A DNA stretch of 22,986 bases. It comes from a virus. The position numbers and the translations under genes were made by a program. Of this stretch, positions 7,852 through 15,695 are shown piece by piece; the first letter of the stretch is position 1, and each line of letters starts with the position of its first letter. The notes beneath the pieces were generated by a model. The model was not told the DNA's origin and made no database searches. It saw only the letters and a list, made by a program, of their open reading frames with translations. The stretch lies in IMG/VR virus record IMGVR_UViG_3300032331_000549, positions 1 to 22,986 of that record; one strand, written 5' to 3'.

Positions 7852-8184
7852 ATGGACGCTTTAAGTTACGTCAAGTTTGGCGACAAGGATGGCCTAGCAG
7901 AGATGCTGTTTGAGAACGGTGTGCAGCATCGTCTGTTCCACCAGATTATTACCGACACTGGAGTGACGTACCCTAAGTATCCTATAACAGATGCCAGCCC
8001 CGAAAACCTTGATGACTGGTTGTTTGTGCATAACCAAGAGCATGAGTCTCTAGCTTCTATCTTGACACTTGACAACCCGTTTCAGTTGTTAGATGCTGAT
8101 TGGAACGTAGAGGAAGACTTCTATGATTGGTTGGGTGTACACCTGTCTATCCACGAACAAATAGCGTCAGCTTTAGGAGTCTAA
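7852..8184 (+). CDS. Conserved phage protein with DWLxxHxxxH motifs, unknown function
   Basis: This encodes 110 residues from ATG 7852. An in-frame TTG at 7846 overlaps the previous stop (TTGA) and is better spaced from AGGTGGGG (7831-7838), so it may be the true start. The sequence is acidic and has two repeat halves of related form: NLDDWLFVHNQEHESLASIL (about residues 58-77) and DFYDWLGVHLSIHEQIASAL (about 90-109). Each shows DWL-x2-H-x3-H. The paired His could bind metal, though this is inference. It stands between fibre genes and the interior-protein genes. No function is known to me. Confidence 0.65.
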   Translation: MDALSYVKFGDKDGLAEMLFENGVQHRLFHQIITDTGVTYPKYPITDASPENLDDWLFVHNQEHESLASILTLDNPFQLLDADWNVEEDFYDWLGVHLSIHEQIASALGV

Positions 8185-8186
8185 TC

Positions 8187-9881
8187 ATGGCATCAGGCCC
8201 AGCACCACATAAATCAGCACCAACAAAAGCAGCACTTGCTAAAGCGGCTGCTGCTAAAAGTCAGGCTGCTCTTATAGCTAAGGCTCAAGCTGCTAGGTCA
8301 GCAAAACTTGCGGCATTAAAAACAGCCCGTGGCCCAGAACCTGCATGGGTTAAAGCAAACGGTCTTTCAACTTCTTTAGATGGTGATAACCTAGTTTATA
8401 CAAAAAATATTCAACAAGGTGGTGAAACCTATACACTAAAATACGACACAAGTGGAAATTATGTTGGAGAAAGCCATACTGGTTTTGACTTTAATCCATT
8501 AGCTCTTATTGGTGGATTAGCTTTATCTTTTTTTCTTCCCGGTGTTGGAAATGCTATTGCTGGAGCCTTGTTAGATGCAGGCATAGTTACTTCAGAAGTA
8601 GCTGCTAACGTAATTGGTAACGCTATTGCAAACACTACAGCAAGTGTTGCACAAGGACAGCCTCTTGATAAAGCATTGACTAACGCTATTGTTGGTGCTG
8701 CCGTTAACACTGGTTCTATAGAAGTTGCAAAAGAAGTAAATTCTGTTCTTGGTCATCCATCGGTATCAGACGCTATTGTTTCTGCTGCTGGCTCTGCCGT
8801 AAAGACAGCCGCTGCTGGTGGAACAGAACAAGACATTGTTAACAACATGACAGGAGCGTTAGCAGGCTCTGCGGCATCTTCTGCTTATCAAGCAGCAGGA
8901 GATGATTACACACGGTCAACTGGACGGGTCATAGGTTCTGCTGTTGCTGGCGCTGTTACAGGCGGTACTACTGGTGCTATTACAGGTGCTGTAGGCGAGT
9001 TGGGCGGTCAAGCAAAAGGTAAAGTTTCTGGCGCTATTGAAGACGTAATTTCTCCTCAAGATAAAGGAGCATTGCCAGTTGAGGAAGTAGCTGCAATGAC
9101 TCCAGCAACTGACGCTGGCGCTGCTGCTTTACCTCCTGTAGAAGTTACGGCTCAACGTCCTGCTGACATCACTGGCACTAACATCATTAGTCCTACTGCG
9201 GTTACAACTGCTCCTGCGGCAGCAGCACTAGAGCCTGTCACTGTTACTGGTAAAAAACCTGCTGACATTACCGATACAGATGTTATCAATGCCATTACCA
9301 AAGAAACCACTCCTGCTGCTGCTGCACCAGCGGCAGAGGTTGCTGCTCCTGTTACCACTCCTGCGGCACAGTTAGAGCCTGTAACCGTCACAGCACAGCG
9401 TCCTGCCGACATCACTGATACAGATGTCATCAGCCCAAGTGGTACTACAGACCAAAAAGTTCTTGACCTTATTGCTGCTAGCAAAGCGCCAAATGCTGTA
9501 TTGAAACCAGTTACTGTTACTGCTACTAAGCCAAAAGACGTTACAAGCACAGACATCATTGAAGAAACTCCCAAGCTGGATGATGTGACTGTTATTGCAA
9601 AATCAGAGGAGCCTGCTGCGGCAGCGCCAGAGGAAAAAAAGCCAGAGGAAAAAGCACCAAAAGAAAAGCCTTACAAGCCAGACTTGTTTATTCTTGGAGG
9701 CAAACAACCAAAAGCACCTACTAAGCCTTCTACCTCTGTTTTAGGTCAGGCTTTGGGTACTACAACAGGGTTGACAGCCTCCCGTGGTGCTGGTGAAATT
9801 GAAGACCCGTCCACGGGTAAAAAGAAGCGTAAAGTTTGGAACGAGGAAACCTTGCGTCTTAAAGATGCTCTAGGAGTGTAA
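8187..9881 (+). CDS. Virion-interior / ejection-type protein with TonB-box-like repeats
   Basis: This encodes 564 residues from ATG 8187 (TTAGGAGTCTAATCATGG). The frame is open further upstream, but no ribosome site is seen there. Residues 1-48 are an Ala/Lys helix (AAAAKSQAALIAKAQAARSA). Residues about 50-100 are a small domain with a YTLKYDTSGNYVGESHTGF pattern. Residues 104-300 are a long Ala/Gly-rich region with hydrophobic segments (LALIGGLALSFFLPGVGNAI) and glycine-zipper spacing (GSAVAGAVTGGTTGAITGAV). Residues 315-470 hold five repeats of the form [E/P]PVTVTAQRPADIT. The C-terminus is Pro/Glu/Lys-rich, then basic. The layout fits a DNA-ejection or interior capsid protein that becomes membrane-active, but this is inferred from composition and from its place before two more such genes. 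Confidence 0.6.
   Translation: MASGPAPHKSAPTKAALAKAAAAKSQAALIAKAQAARSAKLAALKTARGPEPAWVKANGLSTSLDGDNLVYTKNIQQGGETYTLKYDTSGNYVGESHTGFDFNPLALIGGLALSFFLPGVGNAIAGALLDAGIVTSEVAANVIGNAIANTTASVAQGQPLDKALTNAIVGAAVNTGSIEVAKEVNSVLGHPSVSDAIVSAAGSAVKTAAAGGTEQDIVNNMTGALAGSAASSAYQAAGDDYTRSTGRVIGSAVAGAVTGGTTGAITGAVGELGGQAKGKVSGAIEDVISPQDKGALPVEEVAAMTPATDAGAAALPPVEVTAQRPADITGTNIISPTAVTTAPAAAALEPVTVTGKKPADITDTDVINAITKETTPAAAAPAAEVAAPVTTPAAQLEPVTVTAQRPADITDTDVISPSGTTDQKVLDLIAASKAPNAVLKPVTVTATKPKDVTSTDIIEETPKLDDVTVIAKSEEPAAAAPEEKKPEEKAPKEKPYKPDLFILGGKQPKAPTKPSTSVLGQALGTTTGLTASRGAGEIEDPSTGKKKRKVWNEETLRLKDALGV
9129..9620 (+). repeat. Five TonB-box-like repeats in the interior protein
   Basis: Encoded units begin at residues 315, 348, 396, 439 and 464 (bases 9129, 9228, 9372, 9501 and 9576). 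They read LPPVEVTAQRPADITGTNII, LEPVTVTGKKPADITDTDVI, LEPVTVTAQRPADITDTDVI, LKPVTVTATKPKDVTSTDII and a shortened LDDVTVIAKS. Variable Ala/Thr/Pro linkers of about 10-30 residues separate them. The core P-V-T-V-T-A resembles the TonB box of outer-membrane receptors (for example D-T-I-T-V-T-A). Confidence 0.85.
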
Positions 9882-9883
9882 TC

Positions 9884-10870
9884 ATGGTATCAGCAGTAAG
9901 ACAACTCACCAGTGTTGGCGGCGATGTACGAAAGATAGCGAGGCTTTTACAAAAGAAAGCCCCGCCCGGTCACATGTTGGCCTACATCAACCAAGAGGAA
10001 GCTGACTTGCTGAAAGAGCGTGGAGGCTCTGGTAGGCCGCATGAAGACACTGGCATTCCGTCTTTTGAAGATGAGGACTTGATTCCTTTAGAAACAGCTA
10101 CTCCTGACCCTACTCCCGCCTATGTGCCTGCTGGCCCAGATGTTACCCAAGCACCAGACCCAGCAGCGCAAACATTTGCAACAGACGTTGCTACTCCTAG
10201 TGCATATACACCTTCTTACGGGGCAGAAGCTGGCGCTGCGCCTACATTCCAAACACCAAGAGAGTTAGGAAGTTTTCCCGGTGGTTCTGCTCCACCAACT
10301 CCAACATCATTGGTGCAAACACCAAGAGGTGATGAAAGTTTGTTAGGCAGAGCATCAAAAGCAACAGGTTTTAGTGAAGACACTTTGAAAAAACTTGGAA
10401 TTTCTGGCTTGCAAGGATTGATAGGTGCTTATCAGGCTAACAAAGCAGCAGAAGCTGGACGGGCTGGTAAAGAAGAGTTGTCTGCAATGGCTGCACCTTA
10501 CAGGCAGCAAGGCCAAGAGATGATTGGAAAAGCGCAGCGTGGAGAACTTACGCCTGTTGGACAACAGCAGTTGCAGGCAGTGCAAGCACAGGCAGCGCAA
10601 GGTGCAGAGCGCCGTGGCGGTGTAGGCGCACAGCAGTCTATGGCACAGGTAGAAGCCTTCCGACAACAGTTGTTGCAAGGTCAGTATGACTACGGTCTGA
10701 AGCTGTCTGGTATTGCGGATAACATCATGACTGGCGCTATCAAAACAGGTATGCAGGCAGACCAATACGTTAACCAGTTGACTAGCAATTACTTTAGCAA
10801 CATGGCTAGGATAATGGCTGGTACTCCAACACAAGCGGCTAGTTCGCCTACTCCAACAACAGGAGGTTAA
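9884..10870 (+). CDS. Virion-interior / structural protein with GHMLAYINxEEAxLLKxRGGSG motif
   Basis: This encodes 328 residues with AGGAG before the ATG. Residues 29-50 read HMLAYINQEEADLLKERGGS and continue to GIPSFEDED, a short motif I associate with phage structural proteins. Residues about 65-155 are Pro/Thr/Ala-rich and probably flexible. From about 158 a helical part starts (LGRASKATGFSEDTLKKLGI, then Gln/Ala helices LQAVQAQAAQGAERR and EAFRQQLLQGQYDYGLKL). It is the second of three consecutive large proteins that probably occupy the head interior or tail lumen and leave with the DNA. No enzymatic motif is visible. Confidence 0.6.
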   Translation: MVSAVRQLTSVGGDVRKIARLLQKKAPPGHMLAYINQEEADLLKERGGSGRPHEDTGIPSFEDEDLIPLETATPDPTPAYVPAGPDVTQAPDPAAQTFATDVATPSAYTPSYGAEAGAAPTFQTPRELGSFPGGSAPPTPTSLVQTPRGDESLLGRASKATGFSEDTLKKLGISGLQGLIGAYQANKAAEAGRAGKEELSAMAAPYRQQGQEMIGKAQRGELTPVGQQQLQAVQAQAAQGAERRGGVGAQQSMAQVEAFRQQLLQGQYDYGLKLSGIADNIMTGAIKTGMQADQYVNQLTSNYFSNMARIMAGTPTQAASSPTPTTGG

Positions 10871-10872
10871 TC

Positions 10873-12252
10873 ATGGCTGAAACATTGTCTGCTAAAACTT
10901 CTCAAGCATTAGGGATTACAGACCCTATAAAAGACTTGACTACTAAGCGGGACACCGCTGTGCAGGAAGAGTTGAGTGCTGGCGCAGCAGTCCAAGCGTT
11001 AGAAACAAGGAAAGCAGAGTCAGAGGCTAAACGTACTTCTGAACAAGCAAAAGAAAAAGTTAAGTCAACAGAAGAACTTACGCAGCGTCAAACAGAGCGG
11101 GAAGCACCTATAAAAGAGCAAAAGAGCGTGATTGACAAGGCTCTTATGGATGAACACTTTTCTCCTAGCAAAGAGAACTTGCAAGACCAAGCTGCACTGT
11201 TTTCTCTGATTAACGTCATTGGCTTTGCTATTGGTACTGGCGGCAAGCAAAATGCTATGCAGGCTATGCACGCCATGAACGGTATGTTAGAAGGTCACCA
11301 GAAAGGCCGTGCTGACCTATTCAAAGAAGAGCAAGTCAAGTTTGACAAGAACTTCAAGGCATTGCAACAAAAGGCTACGTTCTTAGAGACTGAGTTACGT
11401 CACTCTCTGGAAGAGTTTACCCGCGACAAACGTGCTGCTGACGAACGTGCATCCGCTGCGTTTGCGTCTGCTGGTGCTGATTTCATGAAAATCTATGCAG
11501 ACAAGAATGGTCTTGTTGCTTCGTATGAAAGAGCAAAAGAAGTCAGGAAGTCTTTGGACAAAGCTATTGAAGGTGAACGTCTGCGGAAAGAGCGAGTAGA
11601 AGACAAAGCTGCTGCTGATACTCAACGCGCTGAAGACCAAAGAAAATTAGAAAAACTAAGGCAAGAAGACCGAAAAGAACTTAGGCAGTTTGGCGCAAGC
11701 CTTAAAACGCCTGCTGCTGGTGTTTCTCAAGAATTGCCAAAAGACACTAAGACTAAAGACGAACACAGGTTTAGGCATGTAGCAAAAGAGAATGTTCGGT
11801 CTATTTTGGATGATTTGCAAGACCCACAAATTAGAAAATTAATTGGCCCCCAAAACCAATATGTGCCAGATATGATTTTGAACTTGCAAGATAAGTATCC
11901 TGCACTGGCTCAAAAATTAGCAAAGTTTCAGTCTCAAGAATTTCAAATTGGAGGCAAGGCTCTTACGTTGTCTGAACAAAAAATCCTTGGCCCAATTTAC
12001 AACTGGCGCAACTTGACTGCAAAAGGGTTAGAAGACAACTTAAAAGAAGCAATTGATGAGATGGGTTATCAACAAGACATCTTAGAAGCTCAGTATCCGG
12101 GATTTAAGGGATTGACTCAGCGTTATTCTGGTGTTGCAAAAAGCGGAGAAACACCAAGAAGGTCTTTTAACTCTATTCAAGAAGCAGAGGCTGCTAACCT
12201 TGATAAAGGAACAAAAATTCTTGTTGGCGGAAAACCAGCAACCGTGGAGTAA
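10873..12252 (+). CDS. Large helical virion protein, probable ejection protein
   Basis: This encodes 459 residues with the best ribosome site of the window (AGGAGG, six bases before ATG). Residues 20-95 and 180-285 are strongly charged and predicted coiled coil (for example KLEKLRQEDRKELRQF). Between them, about 105-145, a hydrophobic/Met-rich segment (AALFSLINVIGFAIGTGG, then NAMQAMHAMNGMLEGHQKGR) could insert in a membrane. The C-terminal 140 residues form a helical domain ending in a Lys/Gly tail. A charged helical protein with one membrane-active patch, between two similar large genes, fits a podovirus internal core or ejection protein. It is not an enzyme by any motif I can see. Confidence 0.55.
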   Translation: MAETLSAKTSQALGITDPIKDLTTKRDTAVQEELSAGAAVQALETRKAESEAKRTSEQAKEKVKSTEELTQRQTEREAPIKEQKSVIDKALMDEHFSPSKENLQDQAALFSLINVIGFAIGTGGKQNAMQAMHAMNGMLEGHQKGRADLFKEEQVKFDKNFKALQQKATFLETELRHSLEEFTRDKRAADERASAAFASAGADFMKIYADKNGLVASYERAKEVRKSLDKAIEGERLRKERVEDKAAADTQRAEDQRKLEKLRQEDRKELRQFGASLKTPAAGVSQELPKDTKTKDEHRFRHVAKENVRSILDDLQDPQIRKLIGPQNQYVPDMILNLQDKYPALAQKLAKFQSQEFQIGGKALTLSEQKILGPIYNWRNLTAKGLEDNLKEAIDEMGYQQDILEAQYPGFKGLTQRYSGVAKSGETPRRSFNSIQEAEAANLDKGTKILVGGKPATVE

Positions 12253-12255
12253 TTT

Positions 12256-14214
12256 ATGGCTATCAAATTTGATGAACCAACTACTGCAAAAAGCAGAATA
12301 AAGTTTGATGAATCTGCGCCTGCTAAACAAACATTTTCTGCTGCTGAACCTTCTTTTGGTGAACAAGCCACGGCTGCTGGTAAATCCGCACTAGAGTCTG
12401 CTGGTGGTGCAGCGGGTGCTTATGCGGGTGCTGAGTTAGGTGCTATGGCTGGCGCACCTCTTGGGCCTTTTGGAGCTTTGGGTGGCGGTTTGGCTGGAGG
12501 TCTTGCTGGTTATTACGGCGGTGAAAAACTGCAAGAAAAAATTGGTGAATACATCCCAGAAAGCGTAAAAAAATCCACTGGTTTCTCACCAGAACAAAGA
12601 GCGCAAGAACAATCAAAAATGCCTACTGCATCATTTGTTGGCAAATATGCTCCTGATGTTGCTGCTATTACTCCGGGAGCAATTCAATTAGGTAGATATG
12701 GAATTACAAAAGCCGCTGACCTTGGTAGTATGTTGTTAGGAAGAAAGACAGCAGGCCAAGCTGGTCAAGTTGGAAAAGAAGCCGCTGCTGTTGGTACTGG
12801 AGCAGAAAAAGCACTTACTCAACAAGAGTCAGAAACAAGAAGGTTACTTGCAAAAGAGCAGGAAGCCCGTGCAGCATCTACAAAAAGCCAAGCTGAACGT
12901 CAAGCAATGGCAGAAACAGCGGCAGCAAAAGCAGCACCAAAAGGTGAACGTTCATTGCGTGAACTAGTTGGAGTTAAGACATTGCCAGAAGCCGGTGGGT
13001 TCAAACCTATTCCACAAACGCCTACGCAAGTTGGTAATTTTGTTCGCCAGCAAGCTGAAAACTTTGTTAAGTCTATTAAGTCACAGCGAGATGCTGCTGC
13101 TAAAACTGGATTTGCAAACGCTAAGAATGAAGCTGCGTTAAAACAAAGTCTTGGTCAGTATGTTGATACACAACCATTGGTAAGAGAGATTGATAGCCTT
13201 ATAGCTAAAGGTGGTTCTAGTGATTACATTCGCTCTATCTCTCAGCTTAAAAATGACTTGGCAGTTACCAAAGATTTTGAGGGTTTAGAGGTTATTAGGC
13301 GCAGACTTGGTGATGCTGCTTTTGGTTTGCCAGAAGAAGGGTACAAAGCTATTGGTCAAGGCTTTGCCAAAGACATGTACAAAAACTTGTCTGGCGAGAT
13401 GAAGAAGTATTCATCTGACTTTGAAAAGTACCTTGAAGACTATGCTAGATTGTCTAAAAACATAGAGGCTCATGGCACAAAAGTTGGCAAAGGTTTGACA
13501 GAGACACAGGACTCTGCTGGTAAGTATTACGCTAAACCAGCCGAGCAAGTTGCCAATGACATCTTTAGCAGCCCAGAAAAGTACAAGCAGTTTGTGGACG
13601 CTGTTGGCGGTAATTTAGAAATTGCTACTTCCGCTGGACGTAAGTTTTTTGCTGGCAAACTAGAGGCTGCAAAGACACCAGAAGCCGTAGAGAAAATCTT
13701 AAAAGACAGCCGAGAATTGTTGCGTCAACCGGGCATGGCTGGTGCAAAACAAGACTTGGAAGCATACCTTGCGTCTTTACGTCAGTCTGGTAAAAGAACA
13801 GAGGCTGCTACTGCAATATCAGAAGAAGCTAAAGGCGCACAAAAAGTCATTTCCAAAGAATTAGAAGATTTGGACAAAGTTGCTACAGAAAAACTGAAAG
13901 GCATTGCTGGAGCAAAAACCTTGATGTCTGACGCAGTTTCAGCGTTGTCTTCTGCTAAACCGGGAAAAGCCATCGAAACTTTTGAAAGCACTGTGTTGCC
14001 AAAAATACGGGATGCAGAAGCAAAAGCGGGTACAAAGCTATTGTCTGAACAACAAATTGAGACTCTGCGCCAACAAGTACAGAGGCTTGAACAAATTTCA
14101 GACAAAACAACCAGAGCCAGAATTATCTCTGGAGTTATAGCTGGTTACCTTATTGGAGAAACTGCCGTTGACAAGTTACGCAGATTAGGCGGTATGCCCG
14201 GAGTAGGACAATGA
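12256..14214 (+). CDS. Large virion-interior protein with glycine zipper
   Basis: This encodes 652 residues. The N-terminus repeats a short IKFDE block twice (residues 3-7 and 15-19). Residues 48-89 are a glycine-zipper segment (AGGAAGAYAGAELGAMAGAP, then LGGGLAGGLAGYYGG) typical of proteins that oligomerise in membranes. After about residue 190 the chain is long, helical and Lys/Glu/Ala-rich, with a hydrophobic end (IISGVIAGYLIGETAVDKL). It could be the part of the ejection machinery that forms the channel, as the large interior proteins do in T7-like and P22-like phages. No transglycosylase (E...GxYQ) motif was found. It overlaps the next gene by ATGA. Confidence 0.55.
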   Translation: MAIKFDEPTTAKSRIKFDESAPAKQTFSAAEPSFGEQATAAGKSALESAGGAAGAYAGAELGAMAGAPLGPFGALGGGLAGGLAGYYGGEKLQEKIGEYIPESVKKSTGFSPEQRAQEQSKMPTASFVGKYAPDVAAITPGAIQLGRYGITKAADLGSMLLGRKTAGQAGQVGKEAAAVGTGAEKALTQQESETRRLLAKEQEARAASTKSQAERQAMAETAAAKAAPKGERSLRELVGVKTLPEAGGFKPIPQTPTQVGNFVRQQAENFVKSIKSQRDAAAKTGFANAKNEAALKQSLGQYVDTQPLVREIDSLIAKGGSSDYIRSISQLKNDLAVTKDFEGLEVIRRRLGDAAFGLPEEGYKAIGQGFAKDMYKNLSGEMKKYSSDFEKYLEDYARLSKNIEAHGTKVGKGLTETQDSAGKYYAKPAEQVANDIFSSPEKYKQFVDAVGGNLEIATSAGRKFFAGKLEAAKTPEAVEKILKDSRELLRQPGMAGAKQDLEAYLASLRQSGKRTEAATAISEEAKGAQKVISKELEDLDKVATEKLKGIAGAKTLMSDAVSALSSAKPGKAIETFESTVLPKIRDAEAKAGTKLLSEQQIETLRQQVQRLEQISDKTTRARIISGVIAGYLIGETAVDKLRRLGGMPGVGQ

Positions 14215-14417
14215 GCAAGAAACAAAAAGGCATCAATCCTGAGTTGGAGAAGGCCATTAATAGCCTGATGGAGTCCGTTACCAATGACCCTACGGCCTCT
14301 ATTACAGACAAAATGCGGGTAATTGACCGTGCTTTGAAGCTGGAGCAGTTGAAGCTGAAAGACTCTGACTCCGAGTGGGGTAGCGGGTTTGGGTTAGACG
14401 ATGATGATGAGAAGTGA
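14211..14417 (+). CDS. Small acidic-tailed protein, unknown
   Basis: This encodes 68 residues, coupled to the previous gene (ATGA). It has a basic start (MSKKQKGINPE), a helix pair (LEKAINSLMESV, KMRVIDRALKLEQLKLKDSD) and an acidic tail (GSGFGLDDDDEK). Small helical proteins with acidic tails include phage small terminase subunits and scaffolding-like factors, so a packaging role is possible. No similarity can be shown here, and I do not assign one. Confidence 0.55.
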   Translation: MSKKQKGINPELEKAINSLMESVTNDPTASITDKMRVIDRALKLEQLKLKDSDSEWGSGFGLDDDDEK

Positions 14418-14455
14418 TAACATGATTACTTCTCAACAGAAAGAGGGTATTTATC

Positions 14456-14677
14456 ATGGATGCAACCGCAGTAGTCCGCATAGCGTTAGGTGTCATATCA
14501 GACCGTCTAATAACTATACTCGCACTCTTAACTTCGTTTGGCCTCGGATGCTGGACAATGTGGGGTCTGGGATGGGAGCGTGTCTCGGCACTAGCAATTT
14601 ATGTAGTTTTCGCGTATCTTGTAGTAACCGCAAAGGAGAAGAGTAATGTCAAAGAGAGAACACCAACGTCCTCATGA
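14456..14677 (+). CDS. Small two-TM membrane protein
   Basis: This encodes 73 residues with GAGGG before the ATG. Hydrophobic segments at about 18-36 (LITILALLTSFGLGCWTMW) and 42-59 (RVSALAIYVVFAYLVVTA) are joined by a short GLGWE turn. A basic/Thr tail follows. This is the plan of a holin or pinholin-sized protein. A real holin candidate lies at 15696, so this may be a second lysis membrane protein or a superinfection-type membrane protein. It overlaps the next gene by 32 bases. Confidence 0.55.
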   Translation: MDATAVVRIALGVISDRLITILALLTSFGLGCWTMWGLGWERVSALAIYVVFAYLVVTAKEKSNVKERTPTSS

Positions 14678-14864
14678 TTTGAATCAGCAAGTAGCCAAGT
14701 CTGTCCGTCCGCAACTGCCCCGTGATGGCAGTCCGAACATGACACGCTGGGAGCCGGGTCAGCTTCCCAAGGGTGGCTATAGGTCTGTGTTTGATTTCTC
14801 AGGCACACCCGAATACGACACCAAACATAGCCCCACTGAAGGCGGCGGCTGCAAGGTGTACTGA
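14646..14864 (+). CDS. Small hypothetical protein
   Basis: This encodes 72 residues. Its ATG lies inside the previous gene, with AAAGGAG at 14632-14638 as ribosome site, so the 32-base overlap looks real. The sequence is polar, rich in Pro, Gly, Arg and Asp (REHQRPHDLNQQ, SVRPQLPRDGSP) and ends GGGCKVY. The start of the next gene follows as TGATG. No family is recognised, and it may be disordered. Confidence 0.45.
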   Translation: MSKREHQRPHDLNQQVAKSVRPQLPRDGSPNMTRWEPGQLPKGGYRSVFDFSGTPEYDTKHSPTEGGGCKVY

Positions 14865-15214
14865 TGGCTAATAACATTGCTTTTCAGAGCATGGGGAAGA
14901 CCTATCAGGCTAACGCTACAACGACAAGCCAGCGTATCCAGATACTTGCTGACAACCCGTGTAACCAAGTTTTAGTTGCCAACCATGAAAACACATCAAG
15001 CGGTAAGCCTGTGTATTTTCGTATGGGTAACTCTACCGTTACAGTGACTGCACCTACTGCTGGAAGCCCTCAGTATGGTTTTGTTTCTGTGCCGGGTTCA
15101 ACTAGAGTTTACACAGCGCCTAGTCAATTTACACCTACAGATGGCTTGTACATTGCCTTTATCACAGAGTCAGCAACTGGTGAAATTTACTTTACCCCCG
15201 GTGAAGGCCTATAA
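14864..15214 (+). CDS. Small beta-rich protein, paralogue of the 6392 gene
   Basis: This encodes 116 residues. Uncharged beta pattern: QRIQILADNPCNQVLVANHE, VYFRMGNSTVTVTAPTAG, a YTAPSQFTPTDGLYIAF segment, and the end EIYFTPGEGL. The protein at 6392-6724 ends VVYVTPGDGS and has the same order of strands and similar length. Both are probably one fold kept in two copies, about 8 kb apart, in the same phage. The likely place is the virion surface or tail tip; the function is unknown. The ATG overlaps the previous stop by TGATG. Confidence 0.55.
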   Translation: MANNIAFQSMGKTYQANATTTSQRIQILADNPCNQVLVANHENTSSGKPVYFRMGNSTVTVTAPTAGSPQYGFVSVPGSTRVYTAPSQFTPTDGLYIAFITESATGEIYFTPGEGL

Positions 15215-15224
15215 GGTGTAGCTT

Positions 15225-15695
15225 ATGCTTGACCCCGTTACCGCTTTTGCGACTGCCCAAGCCGCGATAAAGGGGGTACAAGCAGCGATAAAGATGGGCA
15301 AAGACATCCACGCCATAGGCGGGGAGATGATGAAGTTCTTTGAGGCTAAAGATGTTGTCCAGAAGGCAGCATCCCAGCCCAAGTCTAGTTTTGCCAAGTC
15401 AGACACTGCTCAAGCCTTTGAGATAGTGATGCAGGCCAAGATGCTCAACGATGCCGAGAGGGAGTTGAACAACTGGATGGTCATGTCTGGTCACGCTGAC
15501 CTTTGGCAGCAGCTACTGGTGGAGCGCAACAACATCATTCAGACGCGCAAGTCTCAAGAGATACTAGACGAAAAGAATGCCAAGGCTAGAAAAGAAGAGA
15601 TGGATGACTTCCTGACTTGGCTTATAGCTGGAGCATTAATAATCTTGTTGCTTGCCATGTGTTTTTGGTGGCTAACTCTTTTAATGGGGAAATAA
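15225..15695 (+). CDS. C-terminally membrane-anchored phage protein
   Basis: This encodes 156 residues. The N-terminus (MLDPVTAFATAQAAIKGVQA, then GKDIHAIGGEMMKFFEAKDV) is a helical pattern I have seen in podovirus lysis-region proteins of unknown role. Residues 60-128 are polar coiled-coil-like. The only membrane segment is at the C-terminus (about 129-153, FLTWLIAGALIILLLAMCFW). A long soluble helix plus a single C-terminal anchor is unlike a holin, and it could be a spanin-like or regulatory lysis protein. It precedes the holin with no gap (TAA then ATG). Confidence 0.6.
   Translation: MLDPVTAFATAQAAIKGVQAAIKMGKDIHAIGGEMMKFFEAKDVVQKAASQPKSSFAKSDTAQAFEIVMQAKMLNDAERELNNWMVMSGHADLWQQLLVERNNIIQTRKSQEILDEKNAKARKEEMDDFLTWLIAGALIILLLAMCFWWLTLLMGK

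Noticed and set aside
9152-9574. 140-residue - strand frame under the TonB-box-like repeats
   Set aside because: It arises from the antisense of the repeated + strand codons. The text is low complexity and has no start signal.
14211-14417. Small terminase subunit
   Set aside because: Size, helices and acidic tail fit loosely, but there is no shared motif and no large terminase gene in the window. Left as unknown.
14401-14646. 81-residue + strand frame overlapping the two-TM gene
   Set aside because: The overlapping frame 14456-14677 has two clean membrane helices and a ribosome site; this one has neither.
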